Shown here one piece after another: positions 36,763 through 49,801 of a stretch of 64,000 bases of DNA (the first letter of the stretch is position 1; every line of letters starts with the position of its first letter). Under the pieces are notes generated by a model. That model saw only the letters and a program-made list of their open reading frames with translations, was not told the origin of the DNA and did no database searches. The stretch comes from Dama dama. Taxonomy: Eukaryota > Chordata > Mammalia > Artiodactyla > Cervidae. The position numbers and the translations under genes were made by a program. The stretch is taken from the NCBI RefSeq assembly GCF_033118175.1, contig NC_083704.1, forward strand, positions 49,192,501-49,256,500, given 5' to 3'.

Positions 36763-36786
36763 ATATATATATATATATATATATAT
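36763..36786. repeat. (AT)n microsatellite
   Basis: About twelve perfect AT units directly downstream of the ancient L1. Confidence 0.85.
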
Positions 36787-37599
36787 TTGTTTAGATTAAA
36801 AAAAAATGGTGGACAAACCATAATATTGAAAAACAAATTTGAGGGGTTTTGTTAATAGAATGAATGAACATGGAGAGAGAACTTAGACTTCTTTGCATAT
36901 AGTTTGTATTGTAGGTTTTACTTTGAAACTGTATTTTACATAATTAAAAAGCAAAATTAAATCCAAAAAAGGCAGTTTCTGAAAAGTTAAAGGAAAATGA
37001 AACAAATGAACCAGTTTACTAATGTGAGTGGTGTTATCCCCACACAGTGAGGATCTATTCCAGGTGACTATAAAATACAGTACTTTGAGTAACATCTCTA
37101 GTGAAATACTGTATAGTTCCAGACAAAAAAAAACTACATAGAATCTTAAACTTTTTTCAATGATTATATTATTGGTTGTAGTGCATATTATTTATTATAG
37201 GAAATTATTTATTCTAAGACAAGTGTGTGCAAAGAATGGGGTAAAACAAATGAGTGTTTCTGTTGACATCATTAAGAGGTTGGATTTTCAGAACTTGGGA
37301 GGAAGAAGATACAGATGTGAGATTGATGAAGTTGAGTAAAAGTACTGTAGTCCTGTGATGTGTGTTTTAAAAAATCTATATCAGTATATCAATATCTATG
37401 TAACTTATCTGTATCGGTTATATCCTAGCTGTGTCCCTGCAAAGTCCTAGAAATAAGGATCCATCTCTGGTAGTGATAGCCTTTCCAAGCAGCATATTCG
37501 CTGTTTTCCCACTACAGGCTTCTGTGGAAATGGATAAGTCTGTGCCTGGGAGAGGAAATGGTGAAATCTTGTCATTTTAGAAAGTAGTGAAAAAAACAA

Positions 37600-37788
37600 A
37601 AGTTAGTCTCTCAGTCATGTTCGACTCTTTGTGACCCCGTGGACCCTAGCCCACCAGGCTCCTTGGTCCATGGGATTTTCCAGGCAAGAATTCTGGAGTG
37701 GATTGCCATTCCCTTCTCCAGGGAATCTTCCTGACCCAGGGTCTCCTGCATTACAGGCAGATTCTTTACCACTGAGCTGCCAGGGAAG
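37600..37788 (-). mobile_element. Bov-tA SINE
   Basis: Reverse orientation: CTCTCAGTCATGTTCGACTC tail side, CCAGGCAAGAATTCTGGAGT, and head side CAGATTCTTTACCACTGAGC then TGCCAGGGAAG. GAAAGTAG at 37580-37587 recurs near 37795, a possible short target-site duplication. Confidence 0.88.
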
Positions 37789-37814
37789 AGTAAGGAAAGT
37801 AGGGAAGCTCTCAA

Positions 37815-39690
37815 AGATTTATCAGTTCATTTCATTCACTCAGTTGTGTCCGGCTCTTTGCAACCTCATGGACTGCAGCACACCAGGCCTCCCTGTCCAT
37901 CACCAACTCCCAGAGTTTATTCAAACTCATGTCCCTTGAGTCAGTGATGCCATCCATTCATCTCATCCTCTGTCGTCCCTTTCTCTTCCCGCCTTTAATC
38001 TTTCCCAGCATCAGGGTCTTTTCAAATGAGTCAGCCCTTCGCATCAGGTGGCCAAAGTATTGGAGTTTCAGCTTCAGCATCAGTCCTTCCAATGAATATT
38101 CAGGGCTGGTTTCCTTTAGGATGGACTGGTTGGATCTCCTTGCAATCCAAGGGACTCTCCAGAATCTTCTTCAACACCACAGTTCAAAAGCATCAATTCT
38201 TTGGCACTCAGTCTTCTGTTATGGTCCAACTCTCACATCCATACATGACTACTGGAAAAACCACAACTTTAACTAGACGGACCTTTGTTGGCAAAGTAAT
38301 ATCTCTGCTTTTTAATATGCTGTCTAGGTTGGTCATAACTTTTCTTCCAAGGAGCAAGTGTTTTTTAATTTCATGGCTGCAGTCACCATCTGCAGTGATT
38401 TTGGAGCCCAAAAAAATAGTCTGTCACTGTTTCCACTGTTTCCCCATCTCTTTGCCATGAAGTAATGGGACCAGATGCCATGATCTTAGTTTTCTGAATG
38501 CTGAGCTTTAAGCCAACTTTTTCACTCTCCTTTTTCACTTTCATCAAGAGGCTCTTTAGTTTTTCTTCATTTTCTGCCATAAGGGTGGTGTCATCTGCGT
38601 ATCTAAAGTATTGATATTTCTCTCAGCAATCTTGATTCTGGCTTGTGTTTCATCCAGTCCAGCATTTCTCATGATGTACTCTGCATATAAGTTAAATAAG
38701 CAAGGTGACAATATACAGCCTTGATGTACTCCTTTCCTGATTTGGAACCAGTCTGTTGTTCCATGTCCAGTTCTAACTGTTGCTTCCTGACCTGCATACA
38801 GATTTCTCAGGAGGCAGGTCAGGTGGTCTGGTATTTCTATCTCTCAAAAAATTTTCCACGGTTTGTTGTGATCCATACAGTCAAAGGCTTTGGCATAATC
38901 AATAAATCAGAAGTAGATGTTTTTCTGGAACTCTCTTGCTTTTTTGATTATCCAACGGATGTTAGCAATTTGATCTCTGCTTCCTCTGCCTTTTCTAAAT
39001 CCAGCTTGAAGATCTGGAAGTTCATCGTTCATGTACTGTTGAAGCCTGACTTGGAGAATTTTGACTTTACTAGTGTGTGAGATGAGTGCATTTGTGCGGT
39101 AGTTTGAGCATGCTTTGGCATTGCCTTTCTTTGGGGTTGGAATGAAAACTGACCTTTTCCAGTCCTATGGCCACTGCTGAGTTTTCCAAATTTGTTGGCA
39201 TATTGAATGCAACACTTTTGCAGCATCATCTTTTAGGATTTGAAAAGCTCAACTGGAACTCCATCACCTCCACTAGCTTTCTTCATGGTGATGCTTCCTG
39301 AGGTCCACTTGACTTTGAACCCCAGGATGTCTGGCTCTAGGTGAGTGATCACACCATCATGATTATCTGGGTTGTGAAGATCTTTTTTGTATAGTTCTTC
39401 TGTGTATGCTTGCCACCTCTTCTTAATATCTTCTGCTTCTGTTAAGTTCATACCATTTCTGTCTTTTATTGTGCCCATCTTTGCATGAAAAGTTCCCTTG
39501 GTATCTCTGATTTTCTTAAAGAGATTTCTATTCTTTCCCATTCTATTGTTTTTCTCTGTTTCTTTGCATTGATCACTGAGGAATGCTTTCTTATCTCTCC
39601 TTGCTATTCTTTGGAACTCTGCATTCAAATAGGTATATCTTTCCTTCTCTCCTTTGCCTTTCACTTCTCTTCTTTTCATTGATAAGAGAC
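37815..39690 (-). mobile_element. BovB LINE, 1.9-kb 5'-truncated copy
   Basis: Reversed 3' tip at TTCATTTCATTCACTCAGTT, then 3' UTR and RT region (GTGGTGTCATCTGCGTATCT, TGTTGTTCCATGTCCAGTTC), extending to the pre-RT linker at 39680. Several frameshifts, but long frames survive. The right boundary lies near TTTTCATTGATAAGAGACAT. Confidence 0.92.
39233..39679 (-). pseudogene. BovB ORF2 remnant (pre-RT linker to RT start)
   Basis: 148 codons open, including YTYLNAEFQRIARRDKKAFL, YTEELYKKDLHNPDNHDG and KKASGGDGVPVELFKS, the N-terminal boundary of the RTE reverse transcriptase. The frame then breaks; downstream RT pieces lie in other frames to 37.9 kb. The BovB endonuclease domain is absent, so the copy is inactive. 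Confidence 0.85.
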
Positions 39691-42449
39691 ATCAAAAGGA
39701 GTTAGGGGCAAATTTTTTAAAAAATGTGCCCACTGAACAAAGAATATGAGCTTTAATAGTACATGAAATATGCTTCATTCAGTCCCTGAGTTCAGGATGA
39801 GTACTATTTAAAAAAACTTTTTTATTTTTGTAGACTCTATTTTTGTAGACTTTATTTTTGAAACTGGCAATAAATGGAAAGAAATGAGTCCTCATAAACT
39901 TACTTATATAAATGCTACCTCAAGGTAGCAAAGAGTTGCAGCAGAGAAGATTGTCTTTGTAGAAATATTCCAGCTAATAAATGAAGAAAGAATGCTAGAC
40001 TCTCACCATTTTGCAACCTCTAATGATTTCATGGATCTGGGGATTGAGCATTAATGGATGCCACATCAAATACTGCATGCTTCCTGATAGAAGCCAGTGA
40101 AACAGTTTTGCTCGAAAAGTCCAACCTGAAACTTACTGGAAATACAGAGGACAGAGAGGAACTTAGCAAACAATGCCAAGGGATTCAGTGAGCAGGCTTC
40201 CCACCGTGGGAAATTTGAAGAATAGGATAGATGACTCCGTGCAGTTTTTTGTTTTTGAGTTTTTAGAAACAACCATGAGTTTTCAAGGAAAAGAGACATA
40301 GGTAGCGAGGGAAATCATTGATTAAAAAACTTGAGACCAGTGAACCAATTATAATATATGAACCTTATTTAGATCCTGATTCAAATAAACAAAATGGTAA
40401 AATTATGAGCCAACTAGGGAAAGTTGAAGATTGAACTGATGATAGTAAGGAGTCACTGGTAAACTTGTCTTAGGTGTGATAACATTTTTTTAAAAAACAT
40501 AGACTGCTTATCTTTTAAGGACACATATTAAAATATTTACAAATGAAATGATATAATACCTGGGGTTTGGTTTAAAATAATCAAGGGCCTGGGAAGGGAG
40601 GTCATAGGCAAAACAAGAATACCCAGGAGTGGATGCTTGTTGAAGTGGGAAATGAGTACCTGCAGATTCATTGTACTATTCTCTGTACTTTTGCATGTTT
40701 GATATTTACATAAGAAAACACTGAAAATAAAATAAAAATATATGAGTCGGTGGCTTGAATTTCATTCCCAGTGACACGAAGATGCCACAAGATGTCTCCC
40801 ATCTACCTATTTTGGGACTTTATGTTCTCATATTTACAGATGCTGTTGCAGTTAAATTATTCTAAGTTTGATTGGTGACCCTGAAGATGATTTCAGACCT
40901 TTTATCAAATCAACTGAAGTATACTCTTCAGAGGGAGAAAGTCTTGTTTTAACTTTTTGTAATTTTTCTAGGCCTTTGTTTTTATGAGATGGCATTTTGG
41001 CTGTAAAAGACTTAGAAGAAAGCATTGGGAAATCTGATAGGTAAGCTAAATTGGTTGGGCTTTTTATGTTGAAGCTTTTGGAAATCTTTTTTCAATCTGG
41101 CCAGTCACCATGAGACTTTGCAGCTGGCTGATGTCAGGGGCCTGCTGATGACTCACTCATTTTAGGCAGGGTCAGTCCTTGATAACTTCCTTGGAAATGG
41201 CTTGGGCTGCCAGGCACAGACCGTGGCCACATGATTTTTGCTTGACATCATTTCTTTTACCCACATTGGTGGGTATCAGTCATCAGAGGATCTAATTTCT
41301 ATTTTACTCTCAGTCTAGAAATTTAGAAGACTTTATTTTTGCCTCTTTGAATTCTTGTATTAATCTTATAATCTGGCTGTTTTCTGATTGGTAAAACAAA
41401 AGTCTGACTCAGGGAATTCTAAATATTTATCTTACGTGTTTTAGAAAGAGAAAGTATATAAAAGATGAAATATAGGTAGCAGAACCTTGTTAGTTTTATT
41501 CTTTCTCCATGCTGATTTTTTAGAAACCTTGGATAGTACGAAAGGAGCAGCACTGTCAGTAGGGACTTGCTGGAGTGTGCCAGTGTGTGTTTTGTAAATT
41601 GAGTTTATCTAAATTCCAGTCTAGAAGAAGCAAGCCAGTTTCTCTAGTCTTTTTCTAGAAAGTGAATTTTAAAGTAATACCACGTGTTGAATGAAATACA
41701 ATCGCGCTAAGATCAAGATACCTTAAGGTACTATAGAGTGAATTTGCAAACATAAGAAAGGGATGCTCATTAATTTGTGGAATATTTGAGAGAAAATTAG
41801 GACATGGGAGATTTGAAAATAGTTCGTTTGTCCAATTAACAGGACTTGTACAGGTAAGTTCCTGGCAAGCTCATTTTCAGTTCTATCTTTTTGGACATGT
41901 TTCTCGTCTTCACTTTCCGCATATCTTTGGGTACTGGCAGACATCTATTTGTGCCCATAGTCTCTGGATCATGTGGCCTTGATCACTTTTTCTGCTGTCT
42001 CTCGGCACAGTATTAAACATTGATATTCTAGAATTGTTCTCTAATTTGACTGTACATTTGCTGAGGTTGGAGCTAGCTTGTCTTACATTTTATCTCCTTT
42101 TGTAATGTTTAGTTTTGCTCATGTCCCTCTCCTTCGATACTGTGGTTTATCGCAAAGAATCTTTATAAGTTTTAGAAACGTTTCAGAGCCCAGGATTTTG
42201 CATTGACTGACCATTGTAGGAAAGTGGATTCAGCTTTGCATTTATTTTCATTTTTATAATACTTTGCTATAATGCCAGTCATTTAGAAATAAATTACTGC
42301 ACAAAGCCTTATCCTAGGCATTGTACTATCTATAACCTGGAATTTGTATTTCAAGTTAGGAAGATTTACAGACACTGTATTTATTGGCAAACTACTGCTT
42401 TATACTAATGATTAACAAAATTAAAGTGCTTTTCCCTTAGATGATTATG

Positions 42450-42622
42450 AATAAAGAATCTGTATGCAGTGCAGGAGACCCGGGATCGGGAAGATCCTCT
42501 GGAGAAGGGCATGGCAAACCACTCCAGTATTCTTGCCTGGAGAATCCCCATGGATGGAGGAGCCTGGCGGGCTACAGTTCACAGGGTCACAAAGGGTTGG
42601 ACAGGACTGAGTGACTACAGTT
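42450..42622 (+). mobile_element. Bov-tA SINE, head-truncated
   Basis: Starts within the tRNA-like head (GAATAAAGAATCTGTATGCA), then GGAGACCCGGGATCGGGAAG, GGAGGAGCCTGGCGGGCTAC and GACTGAGTGACTACAG. Confidence 0.88.
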
Positions 42623-43454
42623 TGTTTCTTTCTTTTTTTAGATGCTTACAGTTGTAAAAACCGGTAGAATCATTGTTACTAATGGCATCAATGCAAGCTG
42701 ACACATTTTGTCAATTTGTCAAGGAGGTCTTATGTACCACTAACTAAAACTATAAGTAGCATTATCATCTTTATTGAACATTTGTCAGGTACCAAGCCCA
42801 TCTGTGATGCCAAATAATTCTCTTATCAAACCTGTGATGTTCATGCTACCTGATTCTGATGGACTTTCTTATTTTATAGAACTTTTATATGGGCAAAGTA
42901 ACCACAGTTAGAATGACTTATAACAATTTTCTGTAATACTTACTGACAGAGAAACTTCAGAGTGAGTTAGATGACATTAGGATCTCCCCTTGTAGAGACA
43001 CAGAACCGAAAACAGCATAATAGATTACATTCAGTAATATAGGCAGAAACAAAGAACTGTGAATCCTTGGGAATTACTGTGCCTGTTGGCGACGGAGTCC
43101 AGACAGGCATTAAAGAGGAGAGGACTTTCACGTGGCCACTGAGGAAGAAAAGTGTTTGCTATGATGGAAAAGGTGTGGGCGGGGGGAAAGGGTATTTGAA
43201 TAATAAGATATAATACAGAGGGTGAAAGTGTGGCCTGTTGAGGAACAGTGAGTAATTAACTGTGGCTGCGGTGTCATTTGGCATGTGTTTGTGGGGGCAG
43301 AGGGAGAGAAGGGGAGAGAGATGGGGGAGTAGATGGGATGGGTCAGTGGGACTATATAGCATAGTGGTTGAGTTCATCATTTTTGGGCTCAGAAACAAAC
43401 CTAGCTTAGAGTTTTAGGTTTGTGTCTTGCCAGTGCTGTGTCAGCTGTAAATTT

Positions 43455-44170
43455 GTTCATTTGTTCATTCATTTATTTAACAAATATTCATTGATATCAT
43501 CAAGGAAGCCCATATTACCCTAAGCACAAAGGATGGAGCAGTGAGAAAAATAGGCAAAAATCCCCTACTATCAGGGAGCCTACATAGTGGTGTGGTTTTT
43601 TTTGGAGCAAAGTGTGGAGAAATCAAAAAAATATGAAGAGGACCATTTAATGGCAAATACAACAGATCAGATAATGGTTCCAGGTCGGAGGTAGAAGTGA
43701 GTACCTAGGCCTTCAGGAATGAGTGAGCTTTTATGTACACATTAAAGGTGAACTTGGAGAAATCGGCAAAGGACAGGCCGAGGAGGGCCTTGTTGGCCAA
43801 CAGTGAGGAAATAAGATTGTGTCCACAGTGCAGTGGGAAGCTATTAGAGGGATTTAAGCAAGATGGCAGGTGACCTGACTTCCATTCCTAATAGACCACT
43901 CTGCCTGCTATGTGGGGAATGGCCTGTATGGGGCCAGAGAGGAGGCTGAGAGGTCATTGCAGATATCCTGGTGAGGAGAGATGGTAGGCTGGACCTAGAG
44001 AAGATGTGGAGGTGGAGAGAACAGGATGTTTTTGCCATCCATTTTGGAGGGATAGTTGTCAGGATGTGTGGAGGAATTGGATATGGAGTGGGGGATGTGA
44101 GGAAGGTGGGGAATCCAGGACAAATTCTGAGGTTTTAGGTTGGACAGACTAGTCAGGTAATTCCTTGAAT
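43455..44170 (+). repeat. Ancient interspersed repeat of uncertain (LINE-like) family
   Basis: Ordered phrases common in old mammalian repeats: TTCATTTATTTAACAAATAT, CAAAAATCCCCTACTATCAG, then GAGGGCCTTGTTGGCCAACA, GAAGCTATTAGAGGGATTTA, ACCTGACTTCCATTCC and GACCACTCTGCCTGC. I recognise the pattern but not the family name with certainty. No protein coding signal. Confidence 0.5.
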
Positions 44171-44210
44171 TCCAGAGAGCTATCCTTCCTGAGGATTACA
44201 TGGGATAGGA

Positions 44211-44519
44211 AGACTTCCTGGTGGCACAGTGGATAAGAATGCACTTGCCAGTGCAGGGGACCTGGGCTCGATCCCTGGTCTGGGCAGATCCCACATGCCG
44301 CAGAGCAACTCAGCCCATGCACAACTACTGAGCCCGCACTCTGGGGCCTGTGAGCCACACTGTTGAGCACCTTGCAGCCCATGTTCCACGGCAAGAGAGG
44401 CCACTGCAATAAGAAGCCTGTGCGCTGCAGTGAAGAACTGCCCGCACTCACCGCAATGAGAGAAAGCCTGTTCAAAGCAACAGACCCAGCACAGCCATAA
44501 ATAAAATTATTTTTAAAAA
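44211..44519 (+). mobile_element. CHR-type SINE
   Basis: tRNA-like head CTTCCTGGTGGCACAGTGGA with B box GGCTCGATCCC, then the body CCCACATGCCGCAGAGCAAC, CACAACTACTGAGCCCGCAC, GAAGCCTGTGCGCTGCAG and the tail CACAGCCATAAATAAAATTA followed by A's. An open frame on the minus strand here is only a repeat translation. Confidence 0.88.
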
Positions 44520-45079
44520 ACAGAATAGAAATATATGGAATGATAGATGAGTTCATTAAATATGCTTTGTGCTGTCTTGAAGTGTTTGAACTCAAGCTAT
44601 AAAGACACAGAGCCCTTACAGTAACAGAGAAGTTGGGGGATAGCTGAAGAGAAGGTCCTTAGCAGAAGCCAGGAGGCGGAGAGAAAGGAGGGCAGTGTAT
44701 CAGTAGCAGAAGCAGTGGTGAAAAGAGAGATTGAATTCTAAGTTCAATGGGTGCTCTGGCATCGCCTCTGAGCCACCTGGTCTCCTGGGATATCAGATAG
44801 GGAGCCTCCATTCTCTCCAAGACCTGGCAGTGCTGTTACTTACAGTTTTTGGCCCTCCTTTTGCCCCTGCTCTGCCCCCACCATGAGCCCTCTCTCCCTG
44901 GACAGATCCAGAGTTTTCTATTCGTGTAACCTGACTGAGCCAAAATAACATAACTAAATTTCTTTCTTGTTGGAGGGCCCATATTTCTTGTTACATACAA
45001 TTAGATTTTTATTTATTTTAAACTATGAGTAATGCAAAAGTTTATTTGCATTGTCATTTTAAAAAGTGGAGTTAAAAAA

Positions 45080-45480
45080 AATTATCACGTAGCATAAATT
45101 TTTCGTCAGTCTTTCTGAACACAGTGAGGTTGTGTCCTCTCCCCAGGCATAACCACCCTTATCATTTTGGGGGCTGTACCAGTCCATGTTTTCTAAGTAG
45201 TTATATACTTATCAATATATGCATACATTGTTGTGGGGATTTTCCAAACATAAGTTAGATTATATGGAATATTAAAAACTATAACTGTACCAAAAAAAGC
45301 ATAAAGCAAAAGCAATAACTTCCTTTTTTCACTCACTGTTTCTTTGAGGTCCTTCTATGTCAGTATACACACACCTGCCTCACTGTCAGTGGTTGCCCAT
45401 TATTCCACTTAGCACGCTTTAGTAGATCTTTCTCCTGTAGATGGACAGTTAGATTATTTCCAAAGTTTCTGCTTTTACTG
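45080..45480. repeat. Old LINE-like 3' remnant, family uncertain
   Basis: Phrases TTTCACTCACTGTTTCTTTG, GGTCCTTCTATGTCAGTATA and TGGACAGTTAGATTATTTCC resemble old mammalian LINE 3' ends. Diverged; call is weak. Confidence 0.35.
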
Positions 45481-47274
45481 AATTATTTTTAAGAGTGGGG
45501 CTGTGCTTCCATGCAACCTTTCACCCATTTGAGCAAAACCAAAGTAGTGTTGGTGAAGTCCGTGGTTATTTGGTGACTGTACAGTACATCTCAGCCCTGG
45601 GGTTGGTCTGAGCTGCAGGCGGAGTCCATGGAGCCCATGTGTATTACAAGTCAGGCACATGTGGCAGCAATTTTCCTCCTTTTCCTCTTGCTTCGGGGAG
45701 GAATTAGAACTGTGGGGCAGGGGGAGCCTCAGATTTTGCAGCATCCTCGAGAAAAACTCAAAGTAAACTAACCTGTTTATATTAACACCTAGTAAAAGAA
45801 AATAGTAGCTTTGCTAAAATAATCTTCTAAAAAGACAGATTTAATGAGAATTTCTGAATTAAATTGAAGAGTTTTAATTAAACATGCTAAGGATAAACAG
45901 TATCTTCAAAGTTCAGCCTAAAGAAGTAATAACTATTTCTTGAAAAGGAAAAATATTTAACTGTATGGAATGCCTGGCTGTTTGATCTTTGAAAGTCAGA
46001 GTGTTTGTGTTTTTGAAAATTCATGTAAAAACCTGTCATAAGGGCACTCATAATTTGTGTGCTTTCTGTAGATAGGTTTATGGAAGCTGTGGATATTTTT
46101 GAAGTAATCCACCTTTGTTTTAGAGAAAGACATTGTATTGGGTTAGCCAAAGGGGACTATAAAGTATCATGATTGCTAAATTCCCTGGCTAACCTTGACT
46201 CTAAAATAGACCTAAAGGTTCTGAAGATCTCAGGTTAGCTCCTAAGGTTGCTAGAGGCCCTGGCAAGCAAAATTGTAGACATCTTTTTACAGAATCCTTT
46301 GCTCTTAAACTCCAGATGTGAAGGGTTTGGATGAAAATTTTGCACACAGATAACTCTCCTCAGGTGTTCAGAACCCCTTGCATTGCATGATACTAAATGA
46401 GATCATTCCAACAGGAATTGCTGTGTATATATTTCCTCCATCACTACCATGTACTCTAGGAAATGCTGTCTCTTTCCGATCCCATCCTTTATTACAAAAC
46501 TGCAACCAAGGTGAAAACCTCTCTCTTCCTCAGTGTTTCTATTTTGGCTTCTAATTTCAAGAATATAATTTCTTTCCTTTTTTCTTTCTCTGCTTCCCTC
46601 CCTCTCAATTCCATCCTTCTTTCCTTTCAATTTCCCTTCAAAAGGCAAGGAGACAACCTCTCTCCTTTCTACTCAGTTTTTAGTCCTCTTGCCCTCCACT
46701 GAGTCTGCATGTAACCCACGGGGCTCCTATATCACTGTGCTGGGACCCATGCAGGTTTTGTAAGTCAGGGAAGCGATCGTAACTAGAGAACACACAGACC
46801 CAATCTAAAGCTGATTCTCGCCCTCAGGAGCTAGAAGTCCAGTGTTGCCAAACCTGTTGATGTTAAGAGAAGCAGGAAATCCAGACTTTTTGGTGGTTTC
46901 TCTGTTATTTTTTTTTAAATGCTGGCAACTACTTTGCAAATTATTTTGCAGCAGTATGCAGTGAAGCAGAAGACCTGTGTTAGACATCACTTGGAACTTC
47001 TTAGTAAATCAAAGGAAAATTTTGAGCTTTCTTATTTTGAGGGTAGCCATGCAACTTCTTCCATACTTCCCTATCTTTTGACTAAGGTGATCTTTTCTTT
47101 GGTAGGTTTATTTTCCACAAATGTCAACTGTAGACATCTCTAGGAGGCAGCGGAGTGTTCTGCTTAAGATCAAGACTTGAGTATCAGCTGAATCTGGGTT
47201 GGATTAGAGTTCTGTTGAATAATTTGTTACCTTGGGTGAGTCACCAGGAAAAGGTAACTACTAATGATTTGTCT

Positions 47275-47620
47275 TAATTGCTTTACAGACAACAAATCTT
47301 TATTGAGTGCCAGTTATGTACCAGACATTAAAGTAGGTGTTGAGGATCCCATCGTGAGCAAACTCATACATGGCTTCAGCATTCCTGGAGCTCACTGTCC
47401 AGTGCAGGAGAAAGATGCTCTCAATAATACAGTTATCATAAGAAAAGAAGGTTAAATGCTCTGCACGAATGAATGGTGAAACTGGGCCGGGGTTCCTGGA
47501 GGAAGTGTTGCTTGATCTGAGAACTGAAAGATGAGTTGATATAAACCAGGTGAGAAAGGGATGAAATAGTGTTTATGTCCAAAGGGCCAATATGTACTTC
47601 TTTCCAAGGCACTGAGATCA
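47275..47620 (+). repeat. Second copy of the uncertain old repeat
   Basis: CAAATCTTTATTGAGTGCCA, TGTACCAGACATTAAAGTAG and GAGCTCACTGTCCAGTGCAG parallel the start of the 43.5-kb element. No coding signal. Confidence 0.5.
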
Positions 47621-47835
47621 CACTGATGTTATAATAAACCAGATAAAATAATGATCCAAACCCAAGTCAGTTTTACACGGTCCCATTTTAACAAATATTC
47701 TCAAAGAGAAACAGAAAAGTACTGTTACTTCTCTGCAGTTCTCTAACAAAATTCCCTTTGTCAAGTGTAGTAGTACATAGTATAGTCTAGGTTATGCTGC
47801 GGTAACAACCTCAAAGTTGCAGTGACTTAAGCCCG

Positions 47836-48057
47836 GATCAACAAGTTATAGCCTACAGGCCAAATCTTGTATATGCCTGCTATGGTAAATCAATTTTTAT
47901 TGGAACACAGCCATGCACATTCATTTACATATTGTCTGTGGCTACTTTCCGGCTACATTGACAGAACTGATTAGTTGTGAAAGGGACTTTACAGCCCTTT
48001 AGTTTTATATTTACTACCTGACTCTTTACCAAAGGGAAAAAAAGTTGCCAATCCCTG
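47836..48057. mobile_element. hAT-Charlie-like non-autonomous DNA transposon remnant
   Basis: AGTTATAGCCTACAGGCCAA at the left, TTTTTATTGGAACACAGCCA and GCACATTCATTTACATATTG in the middle, and AAAGTTGCCAATCCCTG at the right, as in MER1-type elements. Ends are partly inverted-repeat-like (TCAACAAG versus GTTGCCAA). Confidence 0.65.
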
Positions 48058-48087
48058 TTTAAAAGTATTGGTACGTGCTTCCTCAGG

Positions 48088-48296
48088 CTTTCCTGGTGGC
48101 TTAGTGGTAAAGAATTCACCTGCCAATGCAAGAGATGCAAGTTCAGTCCCCTGGTTGGGAAGATCCCCTGGAGAAGGAAATGGCAACTCACTCCAGTATT
48201 CTTGACTGTGAAATCCTGTGGACAGAGGAGCCTGGCAGACTACAGTCCATGAGGTCACAAGAGAGTCAGACATGAATGAGTGACTAAACAACAAAA
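48088..48296 (+). mobile_element. Bov-tA SINE
   Basis: CTTTCCTGGTGGCTTAGTGG head, TTGGGAAGATCCCCTGGAGA, GAGGAGCCTGGCAGACTACA, AGTCAGACATGAATGAGTGA tail. Confidence 0.9.
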
Positions 48297-48709
48297 GGAG
48301 CTCCCTCAAAGGGAAACTGGAAATTATGCTATTAATATCTCTACATGGTGCTGTAAAGGAACACGTTTGTTATGGAAGGACCTAGCTTAGTGCTTGGCGT
48401 GTAATGTACTGCTTCTGCTCTCAATACTATCTTTTTCTCTTTTTTTTGCCCTTCTTAGAAGCCCCTGATCTGATTACTAAGCTTTGTGTATATCAACATT
48501 ATTGCTGCCACTACTAACAATAGTGCTTTACATTTACTGCTCACCTATGATGTTTAAGGTATTGGGCTGGGAACTTCATGTGTCATTATCTTGAACCCTT
48601 ACAGTGCTCCTTGAGGGAGAAGTATCCCCATTTTATAGACCATGCTCTTATTAGTAACAAACACTAACCATTGACTGAGCATTTATTCTATGCCTAAACA
48701 TGTGCTCCT

Positions 48710-48842
48710 ATAAATAATAGGTCCTTATAAAACCATCCCATTTCACAGACAAGGAAGCTGATACCTAGAGAGGTGAGTAACTTGCTCTGGGCAGCTTGCT
48801 CTGCTCTGAAGTGGTAGAGATGAGGGTCTAACTGTAGCCCTT
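48710..48842 (-). repeat. MIR SINE remnant
   Basis: CCATCCCATTTCACAGACAA, GGAAGCTGATACCTAGAGAG and GTGAGTAACTTGCTCTGGG follow the reversed MIR core. Confidence 0.65.
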
Positions 48843-49382
48843 GCAACACCAAAGCCTTAATTGTACTTTCCATCTATGTACTATCTCATGTCCCATGAGT
48901 AGTCAGGATAGAGGGATTAAAATGATAGTTTCAGTCACCCCGTGGCCAGGCTGGCCTATTCTTTGTCCCTGGGACAGCTTCTCTGTTGCTTTTCCTCTGC
49001 TCAGAGTAGTCTTGCCTTTTCCTCCTCAACGTGTACCATCTGCTCGTCACTGAACCCCTGTTCTTGAAGAAGCTTGTTCTCATTGCCATCATGACCTCTC
49101 CTTCTACTGACTTAGGTAGAACTCTTGGATAGCTCATTAGATACGAAAGTGACAGAGTAACTAGGATGAGCCCCTTGTGGAGTAGGCACTCATTTAGTGT
49201 GTGTTTGTTTTTTTTTCCTGTAGAGTTAATGATCTTCACTGATCATTTCTCTTCCTCCTCCTTTTTAAAAAATAGCTTACTGAGCACTTTATATATGGCA
49301 ATCTTCATGCCACATACATCATGGCATTTTCATAGCACCCCTGCGAAGGGGTCCTTCTACTGTCCTGACTTAGAGTGCAGAA

Positions 49383-49602
49383 GGGCTTCCCAGGTGGCTC
49401 AGTGGTAAAGAATCCCTTTGCCAATGCAGGAGACTTGGTTTTGATCCCTGGGTCAGGAAGATCCCATGGAGAAGAAGATGGCAACCCTCTACTGTATTCT
49501 TGCCTGGGAAGTCCCATGGACAGAGGAGCCTCGTGGACAGCCTGCAGTCCATGGGGTTGCAACAGAGTTTGGCACAACTTAGTGACTAAGCAACATTTCT
49601 TG
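49383..49602 (+). mobile_element. Bov-tA SINE, first of a tandem pair
   Basis: Head GGGCTTCCCAGGTGGCTCAG, then GGAGACTTGGTTTTGATCCC, tail CTTAGTGACTAAGCAACA. GTGCAGAA precedes it at 49375-49382. Confidence 0.9.
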
Positions 49603-49801
49603 GGCTTCCCTGGTGGCTCAGACCAGGGAATAAATAATCTGCTTGCAATGTGGGAGACCTGGGTTCAATCCATGGGTTGGGAGGATCCCCTGGAGAAGGT
49701 AACAGCTACCTACTCCAGTATTCTGGCCTGGAGAATTCCATGAACTGTATAGTTACAGGGTTGCAGAGTCAGACACGACTGAGCGACTTTCACTGTCACA
49801 G
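49603..49801 (+). mobile_element. Bov-tA SINE, second of a tandem pair
   Basis: Head GGCTTCCCTGGTGGCTCAGA, then GACCTGGGTTCAATCCATGG, tail GACTGAGCGACTTTCACTG. GTGCAGAA follows at 49802-49809, matching the copy before the first SINE. No duplication is obvious between the two units. Confidence 0.9.

Noticed and set aside
44149..44595. 148-codon minus-strand open frame
   Set aside because: It is the reverse translation of a CHR SINE, giving the familiar LSLIAVSAGSSSLQ-type repeat peptide.
46135..46162. Possible mariner terminal repeat (TTGGGTTAGCCAAAGG)
   Set aside because: Only about 25 bases resemble a mariner end, with no second inverted repeat or internal sequence.
1266..49801. tRNA genes at the A/B-box-like segments
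   Set aside because: These lie inside Bov-tA, Bov-A2 and CHR SINEs; they lack a full cloverleaf and are repeat heads, not functional tRNAs.
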